NCBI RefSeq assembly: GCF_001866645.1
Contig: NZ_MLYP01000082.1
Span: 1-61,372 of the forward strand
Direction of reading: 5' to 3'
Origin: Streptomyces colonosanans
GTDB taxonomy: Bacteria > Actinomycetota > Actinomycetes > Streptomycetales > Streptomycetaceae
Length of the DNA stretch: 61,372 nucleotides
In this document: piece by piece, positions 7,890 to 15,992 of the stretch
How the letters are laid out: each line of letters begins with the position of its first letter
Numbering within the stretch: the stretch's first letter is position 1
Notes under the pieces: model-generated
What the model was told of the DNA's origin: nothing
What the model saw: the letters and a program-made list of their open reading frames with translations, nothing else
Database searches by the model: none
Position numbers and translations under genes: made by a program

Positions 7890-9107
7890 ATGCGGCAATG
7901 GGCATGGAGTGAGGGACATATGAGGGTCTGCTTCCTTGTGGATGAGAGCTGGAGTGACGGTGGCGCGTGGGGGTGGCCGGTCATTCGCGAATCCGTACTA
8001 CGCGCATACGTGGCCTCCACGCCTAGGCATAGGCGACACGCCCGTATCAGCCTCGGAACGCTTCTCCTGTGGGACCTCGGGGGAGAGAAGAGGACCAAAA
8101 TTTCCGACGCGGTGGAGAGTATTCTTGGCGAGCGCTGGGCGGTGTGGAGCACGTTTTCCGTCCCAGAATTGACCGAGAAGGCAGGGAGTACCAGGATTGC
8201 AGGTATCGCGATTGACTCCCTGACTCCGGCTGATGCGCGCGCGATGCACGTACGGCTGAGAGGGGCTGACTGGTACCTGGGGGCGGTTGAAGTCATTCCG
8301 TCTGTGCCCTCGCACATGGTCGTTTTCCTGAATTCGATGCCTACCCGATTCCGAATCTTTGAAGACTCCCTCTATGTGTTCCATCGCAAATGGGAGACGG
8401 AAGCCGAGGACAACCGGGATCACGGTGAATTTAAGGAATGGAAGGCTTCCGGAATCTTCGCAGATGTCCAATGGGAGGACTCTGGGGTGCGGGAGACAAT
8501 CTTTGACCCTTTTCAGGAGATGGAGGATTTTCGCAGGCTGGGGGAGCTAGACGAACTGATCTTGGGTCAGTTCTCATCTGCGCTCGGTGAGACGCTGATC
8601 AGGTGCGCAGATGCTGACCCAAACCTGATGGAGCGGCTTCACGGGGCCTTGAAGGCTTTCGAGAATCACGAGTCTTCCGAGGGGTTGGCGCACGTCTCCC
8701 TTTCTTGTAGGAGGTTCACAGAAAAGCTGGCTGACTGCCTCTATCCGCCGCGCGATGGAAAGGTCAATGGCCGGAAGGTCGGAAGGCCGGAGTACCGAAA
8801 TCGACTGTGGGCGTACATTGCTGAAAATGTAACCTCCGAAACGACGCGGCAGCTCCTCATGGCGAATATTGAGGATCTTGGAAACAGGATTGATCGGCTG
8901 GATAACCTGAGCAACAAGGGGCTCCACTCTGAGGTGTCCACGTCCGACGTAAACCGCCTTCTGTTGTCACTGCTCGTCGTGGCCCACGATCTACTCACGC
9001 TGAGCCCTCCCGGCGGCACCTTCCGGTATGACCCGTACGAGAAGCGCATTCGCCAGATCGTAGAGGGTGACCTACTACGGTCTAACCGAGAAGAGGAACA
9101 GGACTAA
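7890..9107 (+). CDS. Unknown protein with HEPN-like C-terminal domain, defence candidate
   Basis: 405 residues. I do not recognise the N-terminal 250 residues, which begin MRVCFLVDESW if the ATG at 7920 (gaggg upstream) is the real start. The C-terminal part (about 275-370: RRFTEKLADCLYPP, EYRNRLWAY, then NRIDRLDNLSNKGLHSEVS at about 330-350) looks like the helical HEPN/Abi-like modules of many abortive-infection and RNase-toxin proteins, where a conserved NKG-x-H occurs. GC content is clearly lower than in the neighbours, suggesting recent transfer. Its stop codon abuts the stop of the convergent regulator gene with no gap. Confidence 0.65.
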   Translation: MRQWAWSEGHMRVCFLVDESWSDGGAWGWPVIRESVLRAYVASTPRHRRHARISLGTLLLWDLGGEKRTKISDAVESILGERWAVWSTFSVPELTEKAGSTRIAGIAIDSLTPADARAMHVRLRGADWYLGAVEVIPSVPSHMVVFLNSMPTRFRIFEDSLYVFHRKWETEAEDNRDHGEFKEWKASGIFADVQWEDSGVRETIFDPFQEMEDFRRLGELDELILGQFSSALGETLIRCADADPNLMERLHGALKAFENHESSEGLAHVSLSCRRFTEKLADCLYPPRDGKVNGRKVGRPEYRNRLWAYIAENVTSETTRQLLMANIEDLGNRIDRLDNLSNKGLHSEVSTSDVNRLLLSLLVVAHDLLTLSPPGGTFRYDPYEKRIRQIVEGDLLRSNREEEQD

Positions 9108-10463
9108 TTAGGCCAGCGCTTCGCGTGCGCGGCGGGCGAGCTCAGCGGCTCCGGGCACTTTTCGGCGCTGGTAGATGGAGAGGGTGGAGCGGAGAGAGGT
9201 GATCGCCTTGCGGGTGCGGTCGGACGTCATGCCCTCCATCAACATCAGGGCCCGTGACCAGGCAGCTACGGCTTCGTCGGCGCGGGCCTGGGCGGCCAGG
9301 CTGTCACCGAGGTCGGCGTAGGTGAGGGCGTGGACGCGCTTGTACTTCTCCGGGTCCCAGCGCACCAGGGCATCGCGATGTTGTTGCTCGGTGCCGACGT
9401 GGTCGGCGAGGTCGGTCAGGGTGCGGGCGGTGTGGCTGGCGACGGTGCCGGCGGCCGGGCCACTGACGCGGGAGTAGCTGGGCTGGGGGCCGTCGTCGCG
9501 TAGGAGGGCGTCTTCGGCGGCGAGCAGAGAGCGGGCCGCCGCGGGCTTCGCGCCGACCGCGGCGTAGGCGCGGGCGTGGGTGATGTGTAGTAGCGCCTCG
9601 GTCTGGCCGTCGACGTGGCCCAGGCCGCGGGTGAGGGCGCCTTCGACGAGGTCGACGCAGTGGTGGGGCTGCTTGAGACTGAGGGCTTGATGGGCGAGGG
9701 CGCGCATCATCCAGGCGGCGTGACCGCGGGGGTCGGCTTCGCAGGCGAGTTGGTAGCCGACCTGGTAGTAGCGCTGGGCGGCGCCTTCTTGGCCGAGGTC
9801 GTGGTGCTTCCACCCGGCGAGGTAGGCGAGTTCGGCAACGGCTCCGAAGGCGGCCTGCCGTAGGGCTTCGTTCGGGAAGCGTCCGCGGAGCATGGGCGCG
9901 GCGGTGTCGGCCAGGTAGGCGGTGACGGTGGTCAGGCCGTGGCCGCCGCCGAGGCGTTCGTCGGCCGCGCTGAAGGCCGCGGTGATCTGCCGTACGACAT
10001 CTACGTCCTCAATTCCGACCAGCGAGCTGCCGGTTCGGGCCCGCAGCATGCGGGCGGTGGCCTCGTGGTCGTAGAGGAGCGGCATGGCCACGCCAGCCGT
10101 GGTGAAGGCGGCGACGGCGAGGAAGCGGCGGCGTTCGACGTCGGCTCGGCCCAGATCGGTGGCGGCCAGAACCGGATCGGGCTCCTCCGACACCGCAATT
10201 TCGGGTGCGCGAAGACCGATCTCGACGAGGGTGATGGTGCGGCCTGCTCGGCGGGACAGCGCCTCAGCGAGGTATTGGCCGGTCCGTCCGGTCGGCTGGC
10301 GTGCGCCGCTCACCCAGTGCGAGACGGCCGACTTGTTGGTTTGAAGGGTCTCGCCGTTCTCGGCCGCGATGCGCCGGATGTCCTTCGCCAGAGCCTCGTA
10401 GGTGCAGCCGATCGCCTCGATGACGTCACGCAAGCGGGAGTTGGACCCTTTCGGCGCTGCCAC
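9108..10463 (-). CDS. XRE-family regulator with TPR-like C-terminus
   Basis: 451 residues. An N-terminal Cro/C1-type HTH (about residues 5-75, including TNKSAVSHWVSGARQPTG) is followed by a linker and a long helical region with tetratricopeptide-like repeats (from about 200: AFGAVAELAYLAGWKHHDLG, AQRYYQVGYQLACEAD). This is the common Streptomyces class of HTH-TPR regulators, often found beside small operons that they may control. It is divergent from the four-gene cassette starting at 10689 and separated from it by 225 bp, so it is the obvious candidate regulator of that cassette. No ligand or target is known from the sequence. Confidence 0.85.
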   Translation of the reverse strand: MAAPKGSNSRLRDVIEAIGCTYEALAKDIRRIAAENGETLQTNKSAVSHWVSGARQPTGRTGQYLAEALSRRAGRTITLVEIGLRAPEIAVSEEPDPVLAATDLGRADVERRRFLAVAAFTTAGVAMPLLYDHEATARMLRARTGSSLVGIEDVDVVRQITAAFSAADERLGGGHGLTTVTAYLADTAAPMLRGRFPNEALRQAAFGAVAELAYLAGWKHHDLGQEGAAQRYYQVGYQLACEADPRGHAAWMMRALAHQALSLKQPHHCVDLVEGALTRGLGHVDGQTEALLHITHARAYAAVGAKPAAARSLLAAEDALLRDDGPQPSYSRVSGPAAGTVASHTARTLTDLADHVGTEQQHRDALVRWDPEKYKRVHALTYADLGDSLAAQARADEAVAAWSRALMLMEGMTSDRTRKAITSLRSTLSIYQRRKVPGAAELARRAREALA

Positions 10464-10635
10464 GATCGCCTCCGCTCCGGAGCTGTAAACCGCGTATACC
10501 GCTTCAACTGCCTCTCACCGTACCCACTGTGCGTGACGGAGGGTTCACTAATCATCAGCCGCCCGGCCCCAGTCCAACACCGTGACCAGGCTTCCCCCTT
10601 CGGCCGGGCGGCCCTCGAAGTTCCGTACGCCTACA

Positions 10636-10667
10636 CCGGGCTCGGGCATTCCTGTGCCCGAGCCCGG
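10636..10667 (+). promoter_or_regulatory. Hairpin in the leader of the cassette at 10689
   Basis: ccgggctcgggc (10636-10647) pairs perfectly with gcccgagcccgg (10656-10667), loop of 8 nt. It ends 10 bases before the ggag ribosome-binding site of the gene starting at 10689, so it lies in the 5' leader and could affect read-through or translation. Confidence 0.5.
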
Positions 10668-10688
10668 CCGATCAGAGACGGAGACACG

Positions 10689-11441
10689 GTGACCACCATC
10701 GACACCAAGGCCGCCATCACGGTCGTACTGCCTGAGGCGTTCGACGAGCGCTGGAGCCGGTTGCCCGGCATCCAGGTCGACGGCCGGCGCATCACCATCG
10801 ACCCGGCCGAGTACTTCTTCCGCTTCGAGTCCGACACCTGGCTCGTCGCCGATTGGGAGCTGGTCAAGTCCCAGCTCCTGGACGTGGAGGAGACGACCGA
10901 GAGTGCGGTCGAGCAGCTCGCGTTGGACTTCATCAAGGCCCACGCCGCCTCTACCTCAGACGCCGCCCGAGTCCTGTCCACCGCCTACGAGGTGTACGCC
11001 TACCTGTTCCGCGACGAGCACCTCGCCAACCTCGGCCTGCCGCAGATCACCGCCGAGCACCTGCGAATGCTGCGCGAGGCGGCCACACTGATGGCGCTGA
11101 ACAAGGTGGAGCTGGACGGGCACATCTCCAACGTCGGCCCGTGCTGGTTCTTCCCCGCCGCCACCTCCGTCGTCTTCGACCTGGACGACGAGATGGGCGG
11201 GACGCTCGACGAGGTCTACCACGGCGGCTGGTTCAACGAGCACCGCCGCATCGAGTCTATCAAGGCCCACGCCGCCCTCGGCGGCCGCCTCGTGCACGGC
11301 TGCCAGTCCGTGCCGGACCAGTCCGGCGGCGTCGTCGCGCCCTACGGTGCGTCGATGACCGCCTTCCGCGACGACCTCGCGGCCTTCAAGTCCGGCTGGA
11401 TCGAGCAGGTCTACGCCCATCGCGTGAGCCCTGCCGCGTAA
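10689..11441 (+). CDS. Conserved protein of unknown function, first gene of APH/methyltransferase/HAD cassette
   Basis: 250 residues with a GTG start and ggag just upstream. I do not recognise a domain. The sequence is acidic and helical (VVLPEAFDERWSRLPGIQV, FDLDDEMGGTLDEVYHGGW, LVHGCQSVPDQSGG), with no signal peptide or membrane segment. It heads a co-directional run with the kinase-like, methyltransferase and HAD genes that follow at 77, 1 and 31 bp. That spacing suggests one transcript and a shared task, perhaps modification of a small molecule, but no function can be assigned. Confidence 0.8.
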   Translation: MTTIDTKAAITVVLPEAFDERWSRLPGIQVDGRRITIDPAEYFFRFESDTWLVADWELVKSQLLDVEETTESAVEQLALDFIKAHAASTSDAARVLSTAYEVYAYLFRDEHLANLGLPQITAEHLRMLREAATLMALNKVELDGHISNVGPCWFFPAATSVVFDLDDEMGGTLDEVYHGGWFNEHRRIESIKAHAALGGRLVHGCQSVPDQSGGVVAPYGASMTAFRDDLAAFKSGWIEQVYAHRVSPAA

Positions 11442-11456
11442 CACCGCACACCAGGC

Positions 11457-11491
11457 TCCGGGGCGGGCTGGCATCTCTCGCCCGCCCCGGA
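11457..11491 (+). other. Intergenic hairpin inside the cassette
   Basis: tccggggcggg (11457-11467) pairs with cccgccccgga (11481-11491), loop of 13 nt, in the 77-bp gap between the first and second genes. It could attenuate transcription or stabilise the upstream message. Confidence 0.5.
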
Positions 11492-11518
11492 TGCCCCCAA
11501 CCTCCATGGAGCCCCCAC

Positions 11519-12430
11519 GTGACCGCGAACCCCAGCGTCGAACTCCTCGACAACCTGCTCACCATGGCCGGACGGACCACCGCCGCGCGCGAGGAGGTGC
11601 GCGTGTGGTCCATGTCCGGTGTCGAGCGCCTGACCTTCCCCGACACCAGCACCGCGATCTTCAAGTACGCGAAGCGGCCCTTCGACAGCGAGGATCAGTC
11701 CCTCCGTCTGGCAAATACGCTCGGCGTCCCCGTCCCGCAGGTCCACGCCTCCGCCGTCCTGGACGGCTGGCTCGGCATGCTCATGGAAGACCTCGGCCCC
11801 GCCGTCCGCGACGCCGACGACCTCGACGGCACCGCCGCCGCCGTGGTCCTGCACGGCACCCGTACGGCTGCCGCTTTGCCCGTCCTCGACCAGGTCCGCC
11901 TCCGCTCACTGCCGAACCGGGCCCTGGAACACCTCGCCCACCTCCGCAAGGCCGAGCGCTGGCAAGACACGGACGACATCGAGGACGCGCTCGACCGGAT
12001 CGCTCAGGCCGCCAAGGCCCGGTCGGCCGGTACGACGGTGGCGCCGTTCGGCTGGGTGCACTCCGAGTTCCACCCCACCAGCCTCCACATTGGCCAACAC
12101 GGCTGGCGGCTGCTGGACTTTGCCCGCGCCTTCACCGGCCCGGGCCTGCTCGACCTGGCCAGTTGGCACGGCACCCTCGACGCCCCTGACCCCGTACGCC
12201 TGCGGGTCTTCCTGGAGCAGTACGTCACCGCTGGCGGCACCCCGGACGCTCTCACCCAGCGCGGCGGACTCACCGCCGAGAACTGGGCGCTGGGCTGGCA
12301 CCGCATGTGGGCCGTCGAGTGGTTCATGGAACAGTCCATCCGCTGGATCAACGACCCAGCCACCGACCCCGGCTACATCAAGGCGGTACGCCGCCACCTC
12401 ACCGACGTCCTCCACCTCCTGGAGGTCTGA
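11519..12430 (+). CDS. Aminoglycoside phosphotransferase-family kinase-like protein
   Basis: 303 residues, GTG start. It has the APH/choline-kinase fold. An N-lobe lysine occurs in FKYAKRPF. The hinge-like MEDLG is followed by a C-lobe HSEFHPTSLHIG segment, where the catalytic loop is normally HGDxHxxN, and by LLDFARAFTGPGLLDLAS, where the metal-binding DFG-like aspartate sits. The HGD aspartate is replaced by glutamate here (HSEFHPT), so activity may be altered. Substrates of this family are often not aminoglycosides. It ends one base before the methyltransferase start, so translation is probably coupled. Confidence 0.8.
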   Translation: MTANPSVELLDNLLTMAGRTTAAREEVRVWSMSGVERLTFPDTSTAIFKYAKRPFDSEDQSLRLANTLGVPVPQVHASAVLDGWLGMLMEDLGPAVRDADDLDGTAAAVVLHGTRTAAALPVLDQVRLRSLPNRALEHLAHLRKAERWQDTDDIEDALDRIAQAAKARSAGTTVAPFGWVHSEFHPTSLHIGQHGWRLLDFARAFTGPGLLDLASWHGTLDAPDPVRLRVFLEQYVTAGGTPDALTQRGGLTAENWALGWHRMWAVEWFMEQSIRWINDPATDPGYIKAVRRHLTDVLHLLEV

Positions 12431-12431
12431 C

Positions 12432-13124
12432 GTGCTCGCCCAGACTTCCCCGTGGTACGTCCACGCCCTCCAGCGCACTACGGCCAGCCCCGCCGAGCCG
12501 CTGTCGGTACCCGCCCGGATGGAATGGACAACGCGGCCGGGCAGCGGGCCCGGAGCTGAGATTCTCGGCTCAGACCTGCGCCGCAAGCGGCTGCTGGAAC
12601 TTGGCTGCGGCCCCGGCCACAACGCCGCCCACCTTGCCACGCGCTACGGCGCCCACGTCACAGGCGTCGACCTGGTTGGCCTGCAAGTCCGCCGAGCCCG
12701 TTCCCACTACGGTCGGCTCAACAACCTGACCTTCGTCGCCGGTCACGCCCTGCACTACCTGCAAGCCTCCGACGAACACTTCGACGCCATCTACTCCGTC
12801 TTCGGAGCCATCGGTCTGGTAGCCCCCGAGCTTCTGCTCCCGGACATTGCCCAGCGCCTCAAACCCGGGCGCACCCTCGCCTTCTCCGTCCCCCACCCTC
12901 GGCGCGCCGGCTTGCGACCCACCGTCGACGACCGGCCCCGCCGGGACTACGTCACCCTCCCCGACCGCACCCGACTGCCCATCGCCCGCTGGGACTTCGA
13001 CGCCGACCGCTGGGCGAGGCACCTCAGCCAGGCCGGCTTCTGGCTCATCTCGGCGCAGGAGTTCCACGACCCCCGCATAGGCCACTGGCCCACCACCCTG
13101 CTGATCCGCGCCCGCAAGCTTTGA
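12432..13124 (+). CDS. Class I SAM-dependent methyltransferase
   Basis: 230 residues, GTG start immediately after the kinase-like gene. Motif I is RLLELGCGPGHNAAHLATRYG (SAM-binding GxGxG-type loop), motif II acidic residue in VTGVDLVG, and motif IV-like FDAIYSVFGAIG. The C-terminal half provides the substrate pocket and gives no clue to the substrate. Its place between a kinase-like gene and a HAD phosphatase-like gene suggests a short modification pathway or a resistance/tailoring set. Confidence 0.88.
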   Translation: MLAQTSPWYVHALQRTTASPAEPLSVPARMEWTTRPGSGPGAEILGSDLRRKRLLELGCGPGHNAAHLATRYGAHVTGVDLVGLQVRRARSHYGRLNNLTFVAGHALHYLQASDEHFDAIYSVFGAIGLVAPELLLPDIAQRLKPGRTLAFSVPHPRRAGLRPTVDDRPRRDYVTLPDRTRLPIARWDFDADRWARHLSQAGFWLISAQEFHDPRIGHWPTTLLIRARKL

Positions 13125-13155
13125 CCCTCGCTTACACCTGGCTTCTGGAGGACCG

Positions 13156-13701
13156 ATGCGCCTGCCCTATCTGCTCCTCGACGTCGATGGCGTCCTCATA
13201 CCCTTCCCCGCTGCCGACGGGACCACCCCGCCCACACACGCGCGCTACGACGTGGTTCCCACAGGCCGCAGCGCCGACAAGCCGGTCACTGTCTGGCTCC
13301 ACCCCGACCACGGCCGACTGCTCTTGAACGTGATCCGTACCGGCCTGGTCACCCCCGTCTGGTGCACCAGCTGGCAGCAGGACGCCACCACACTGATCGG
13401 ACCGCTCCTCGGCCTCCCGTCTCTGCCGCACGTCGACCTCCCGCGCCCCCAGATCGCCACCAGCCACCCCAACGGCTACCTCTGGAAGCGCGACCACGTC
13501 GACTCTTGGCTGGCGGATGCCCCCGCGGTCTGGATCGACGACGATTTCACCGACCTCGACCACGGCTGGGCGGCGGAGCGCGTCGCCAAGGGAACGGCGA
13601 CCCTTCTTGTTCAGCCCGACCCGCGCCTCGGGCTGCAACCGGAGCACCTGACCGAGGTCGCGATGTGGGTCTCGCAGCTGCCCGCAGCCCGTGCCGCCTG
13701 A
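13156..13701 (+). CDS. HAD-like phosphatase domain protein
   Basis: 181 residues. The HAD motif I is LLLDVDGVLIPF (nucleophile and acid/base aspartates D-x-D near residues 9-11). A later WIDDDFTDLD segment fits motif IV acidic residues, and PVWCTSWQQ sits where the motif II threonine/serine is expected. This is the HAD group annotated as secondary-metabolism or hypothetical HAD in actinobacteria. It is the last gene of the cassette and is followed 3 bp later by a strong terminator. Confidence 0.82.
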   Translation: MRLPYLLLDVDGVLIPFPAADGTTPPTHARYDVVPTGRSADKPVTVWLHPDHGRLLLNVIRTGLVTPVWCTSWQQDATTLIGPLLGLPSLPHVDLPRPQIATSHPNGYLWKRDHVDSWLADAPAVWIDDDFTDLDHGWAAERVAKGTATLLVQPDPRLGLQPEHLTEVAMWVSQLPAARAA

Positions 13702-13704
13702 CGA

Positions 13705-13741
13705 CTGATGCCCTCGCTGCCACAGGCAGCGAGGGCATCAG
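13705..13741 (+). terminator. Terminator of the cassette
   Basis: Perfect 16-bp stem, 13705-13720 (ctgatgccctcgctgc) with 13726-13741, loop cacag. It begins 3 bp after the HAD stop codon. Confidence 0.85.
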
Positions 13742-14063
13742 GGTGCACTGCAGGCGCTGCCTGCGCCTGGGCGTCGTACGGTTTATTGAGCGAGATGGCA
13801 GTGTGACAGGGATTCCCATAGGCGCCGGTGACGGCGGAGGCGGCTGGAATGCCGATTGCATCCAGGATGGCCGACGGCATGGCCGCGTCCGGCAAAGCGG
13901 TGGCGCCGGATTCGGCTTTCTATAGTAGGGACTTGCGCCATTGAGATTGCTCTCGACGGGCAATTTTCGTTGTCATATATCAACTGTCCAGGAGCTTGGC
14001 CCGATGGCCTCCAAATTATGGTGGATCACATGAGGTGACCCGCTGGCTGATCACTTTGGAACA
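13742..14063. other. Intergenic stretch without recognised feature
   Basis: 322 bp between the cassette terminator and the stop codon of the convergent NucS-like gene. The right part is AT-richer than the surroundings (for example caattttcgttgtcatatatc), as is the neighbouring gene. No coding or RNA feature is supported. Confidence 0.5.
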
Positions 14064-15650
14064 TCAGGGCCCGAAATGAAATCCTGATCGGTATGTCGAA
14101 ATCATTGCGTCGATCTGATCGCTGTACTTTTCCAGGAATGTATCGAGCGAGTAAGCGCCGTTCCAGCCAGCGTCGCGCAGCTGCGACCCCTCACAGGGGA
14201 TCGGAAGTGTGCAGAGGTCCGCGTCCTGTACGAAGTGGAGTCGGAGTTCGTGTGCCTCGGAAATGTTCAATGGATTTCCCCCAATCTGCTCGATTAGTAC
14301 GTAACGAAGACCGAGAAGGTTAAGGAGATCGAGATCGGTGACCCAGGCTGCATCCATGAGTCGGTGGGTTTGCCAGTGCGTAGCACCGCGATACACCAAC
14401 CTCACCCGGTCAGCCACATTGGTGTGCGGAATGCCGTCCCAATAGAGCGAGCCATGGATCGTGCGGTTGACGCCGTCCTGGGTAAGCGCCGTGCCAAAGA
14501 CCATAGGAACAAGGTCTGAGAGCTTGTCAGGCCACCCGTGTATCAGAGATCGAATCAGGTCGCAGGGGTTGTACACGTGGAGCATGACATCGCGCTCCAC
14601 GTCATCAGTCGAGATGTCGTCCAACCACCGTGCCACGAGCCGCTCCCAATCGGGGTTCCCTGCAAAACACATCCGACTTTCCTCCCGGAAGGCCGGCCAC
14701 CTTCCACGATCTGTGGTGCGTGCGGAGCCTGTGTAGAGGACTTCGCCGATTCCCCCTTCGTCACCGTTCAGGTCGCGGAAAAGATCTCGCTCGTCCAGTG
14801 AAGTGCGCTTCTTGAATTCGCCTGCCGCCCGATAACCCTCAATCTCCCAGTGCGGGTTCTCCGCCAGGTGTCTGAGCATGCCGGGGCGGGCTGTGTCATA
14901 GCCAGCTGCGAAGACATGCCTGGTGATGTGGCAAAGGGTCGAGTATTCTAGGGGATATCCCCCAGTTTCCTCGTATGAATCCGTCTCATTGTCATCGAGC
15001 CATGCTGGCGCTTCATCGGGGTCCAGACGCCCGATTGCAAAATAGAGGCCGTACGGTGCGACCACAAGGTCTTTCTGTGAGATGCGTCGAAAGTCTGCTG
15101 CGAGGAGATCATGCGCTCCCGCCTCGGCGGATGTGGACAGAATCTCGTTCCAGCCAGCCGCTCGCTCCTCTGGGGAGTTGTAGAAGTAGATGAAATGATG
15201 TGGGCTTACCTGTGGCGGTACCGCCGCTTCGAGGAATTCCACTCGGTCTGCACGAACAGGAACGCCGTTGTCGTCCAATGTGAGTTGGTACCCGCGGAGA
15301 TCGTGGGACCAGTCTCTCGCCATGTTGCTCACCGGAACACGCAGTTCGTGCCAAGTGGTGGAGACGATCATCGCGCGGATGCGGTCCTTGCGGAGCCCCA
15401 ACTCTTGCTGCAACAGCTCGGCGTACTTCGTGACCTCATGAAGAGCACGGGCCGAGGTCGAGTCGGATCGCTTCAATTCGATCACCACCCACGACCCGTG
15501 CCCGTCCCGGGCGAGGATGTCTACACGCCCGCGTGTTCCATGAGCATTGGGCAGCGGGTACTCCGTGCCAATCAACCGAAGACTCGGCTCGATGAGCGGC
15601 AGGAGGCCGGCCAGCATGTCGCGCAGTCGTGCCTCGTACGGAACATCCAT
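14064..15650 (-). CDS. NucS/DUF91-like nuclease-domain protein, defence candidate
   Basis: 528 residues from the ATG at 15648-15650 (gaggtg eight bases upstream); an upstream extension to 15761 is possible but unlike protein. The N-terminal 130 residues resemble the C-terminal nuclease domain of NucS/EndoMS and other DUF91 proteins. TRGRVDILARDGHGSWVVI leads to ELKR, giving the PD-(D/E)xK residues D44, E58 and K60, followed by a helix ALHEVTKYAELLQQELGLRK. The remaining 400 residues are unrecognised and could sense or bind a partner. It is a lone gene with lower GC than the backbone genes, next to the mobilisation module, and fits cargo such as a phage-restriction effector. The catalytic residues are seen; the role is inferred. 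Confidence 0.7.
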   Translation of the reverse strand: MDVPYEARLRDMLAGLLPLIEPSLRLIGTEYPLPNAHGTRGRVDILARDGHGSWVVIELKRSDSTSARALHEVTKYAELLQQELGLRKDRIRAMIVSTTWHELRVPVSNMARDWSHDLRGYQLTLDDNGVPVRADRVEFLEAAVPPQVSPHHFIYFYNSPEERAAGWNEILSTSAEAGAHDLLAADFRRISQKDLVVAPYGLYFAIGRLDPDEAPAWLDDNETDSYEETGGYPLEYSTLCHITRHVFAAGYDTARPGMLRHLAENPHWEIEGYRAAGEFKKRTSLDERDLFRDLNGDEGGIGEVLYTGSARTTDRGRWPAFREESRMCFAGNPDWERLVARWLDDISTDDVERDVMLHVYNPCDLIRSLIHGWPDKLSDLVPMVFGTALTQDGVNRTIHGSLYWDGIPHTNVADRVRLVYRGATHWQTHRLMDAAWVTDLDLLNLLGLRYVLIEQIGGNPLNISEAHELRLHFVQDADLCTLPIPCEGSQLRDAGWNGAYSLDTFLEKYSDQIDAMISTYRSGFHFGP

Positions 15651-15992
15651 GTCGCACACCTCATGCAAGTCATCGGGCCAGCAAGTCAGTTGAGAACTAA
15701 TTAGGTCCTGACAGTAGATGATCGCTCTGACAGTCCTGACTCGTTCTCGACCTCGGCCCAACGAAGCCCGGGCCGTAAACGTCTGTCAGAAGGTCCGCCC
15801 CGCGGGTGAGCTCTCATGCAGCCCGAGCAGTGGAGATCACGACAGTGGGGGCCGCCGGGTGGCTACGGCCGCGGCGATCATCGTGCGGGCCGCACAGGAG
15901 TTTCCCGACTTCGACAGCACCATCATGAAGCTATGCCGTTGAACTCGACCTGGTGCCCCGCCACGATGCGTGGCGGGGGTATCTGGCCGGGG
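15651..15992. other. Gap between NucS-like gene and relaxase gene
   Basis: About 340 bp that must contain the promoter of the minus-strand NucS-like gene. I see an AT-rich patch ctaattag near 15700 but no convincing -10/-35 pair, and no gene. Confidence 0.4.
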
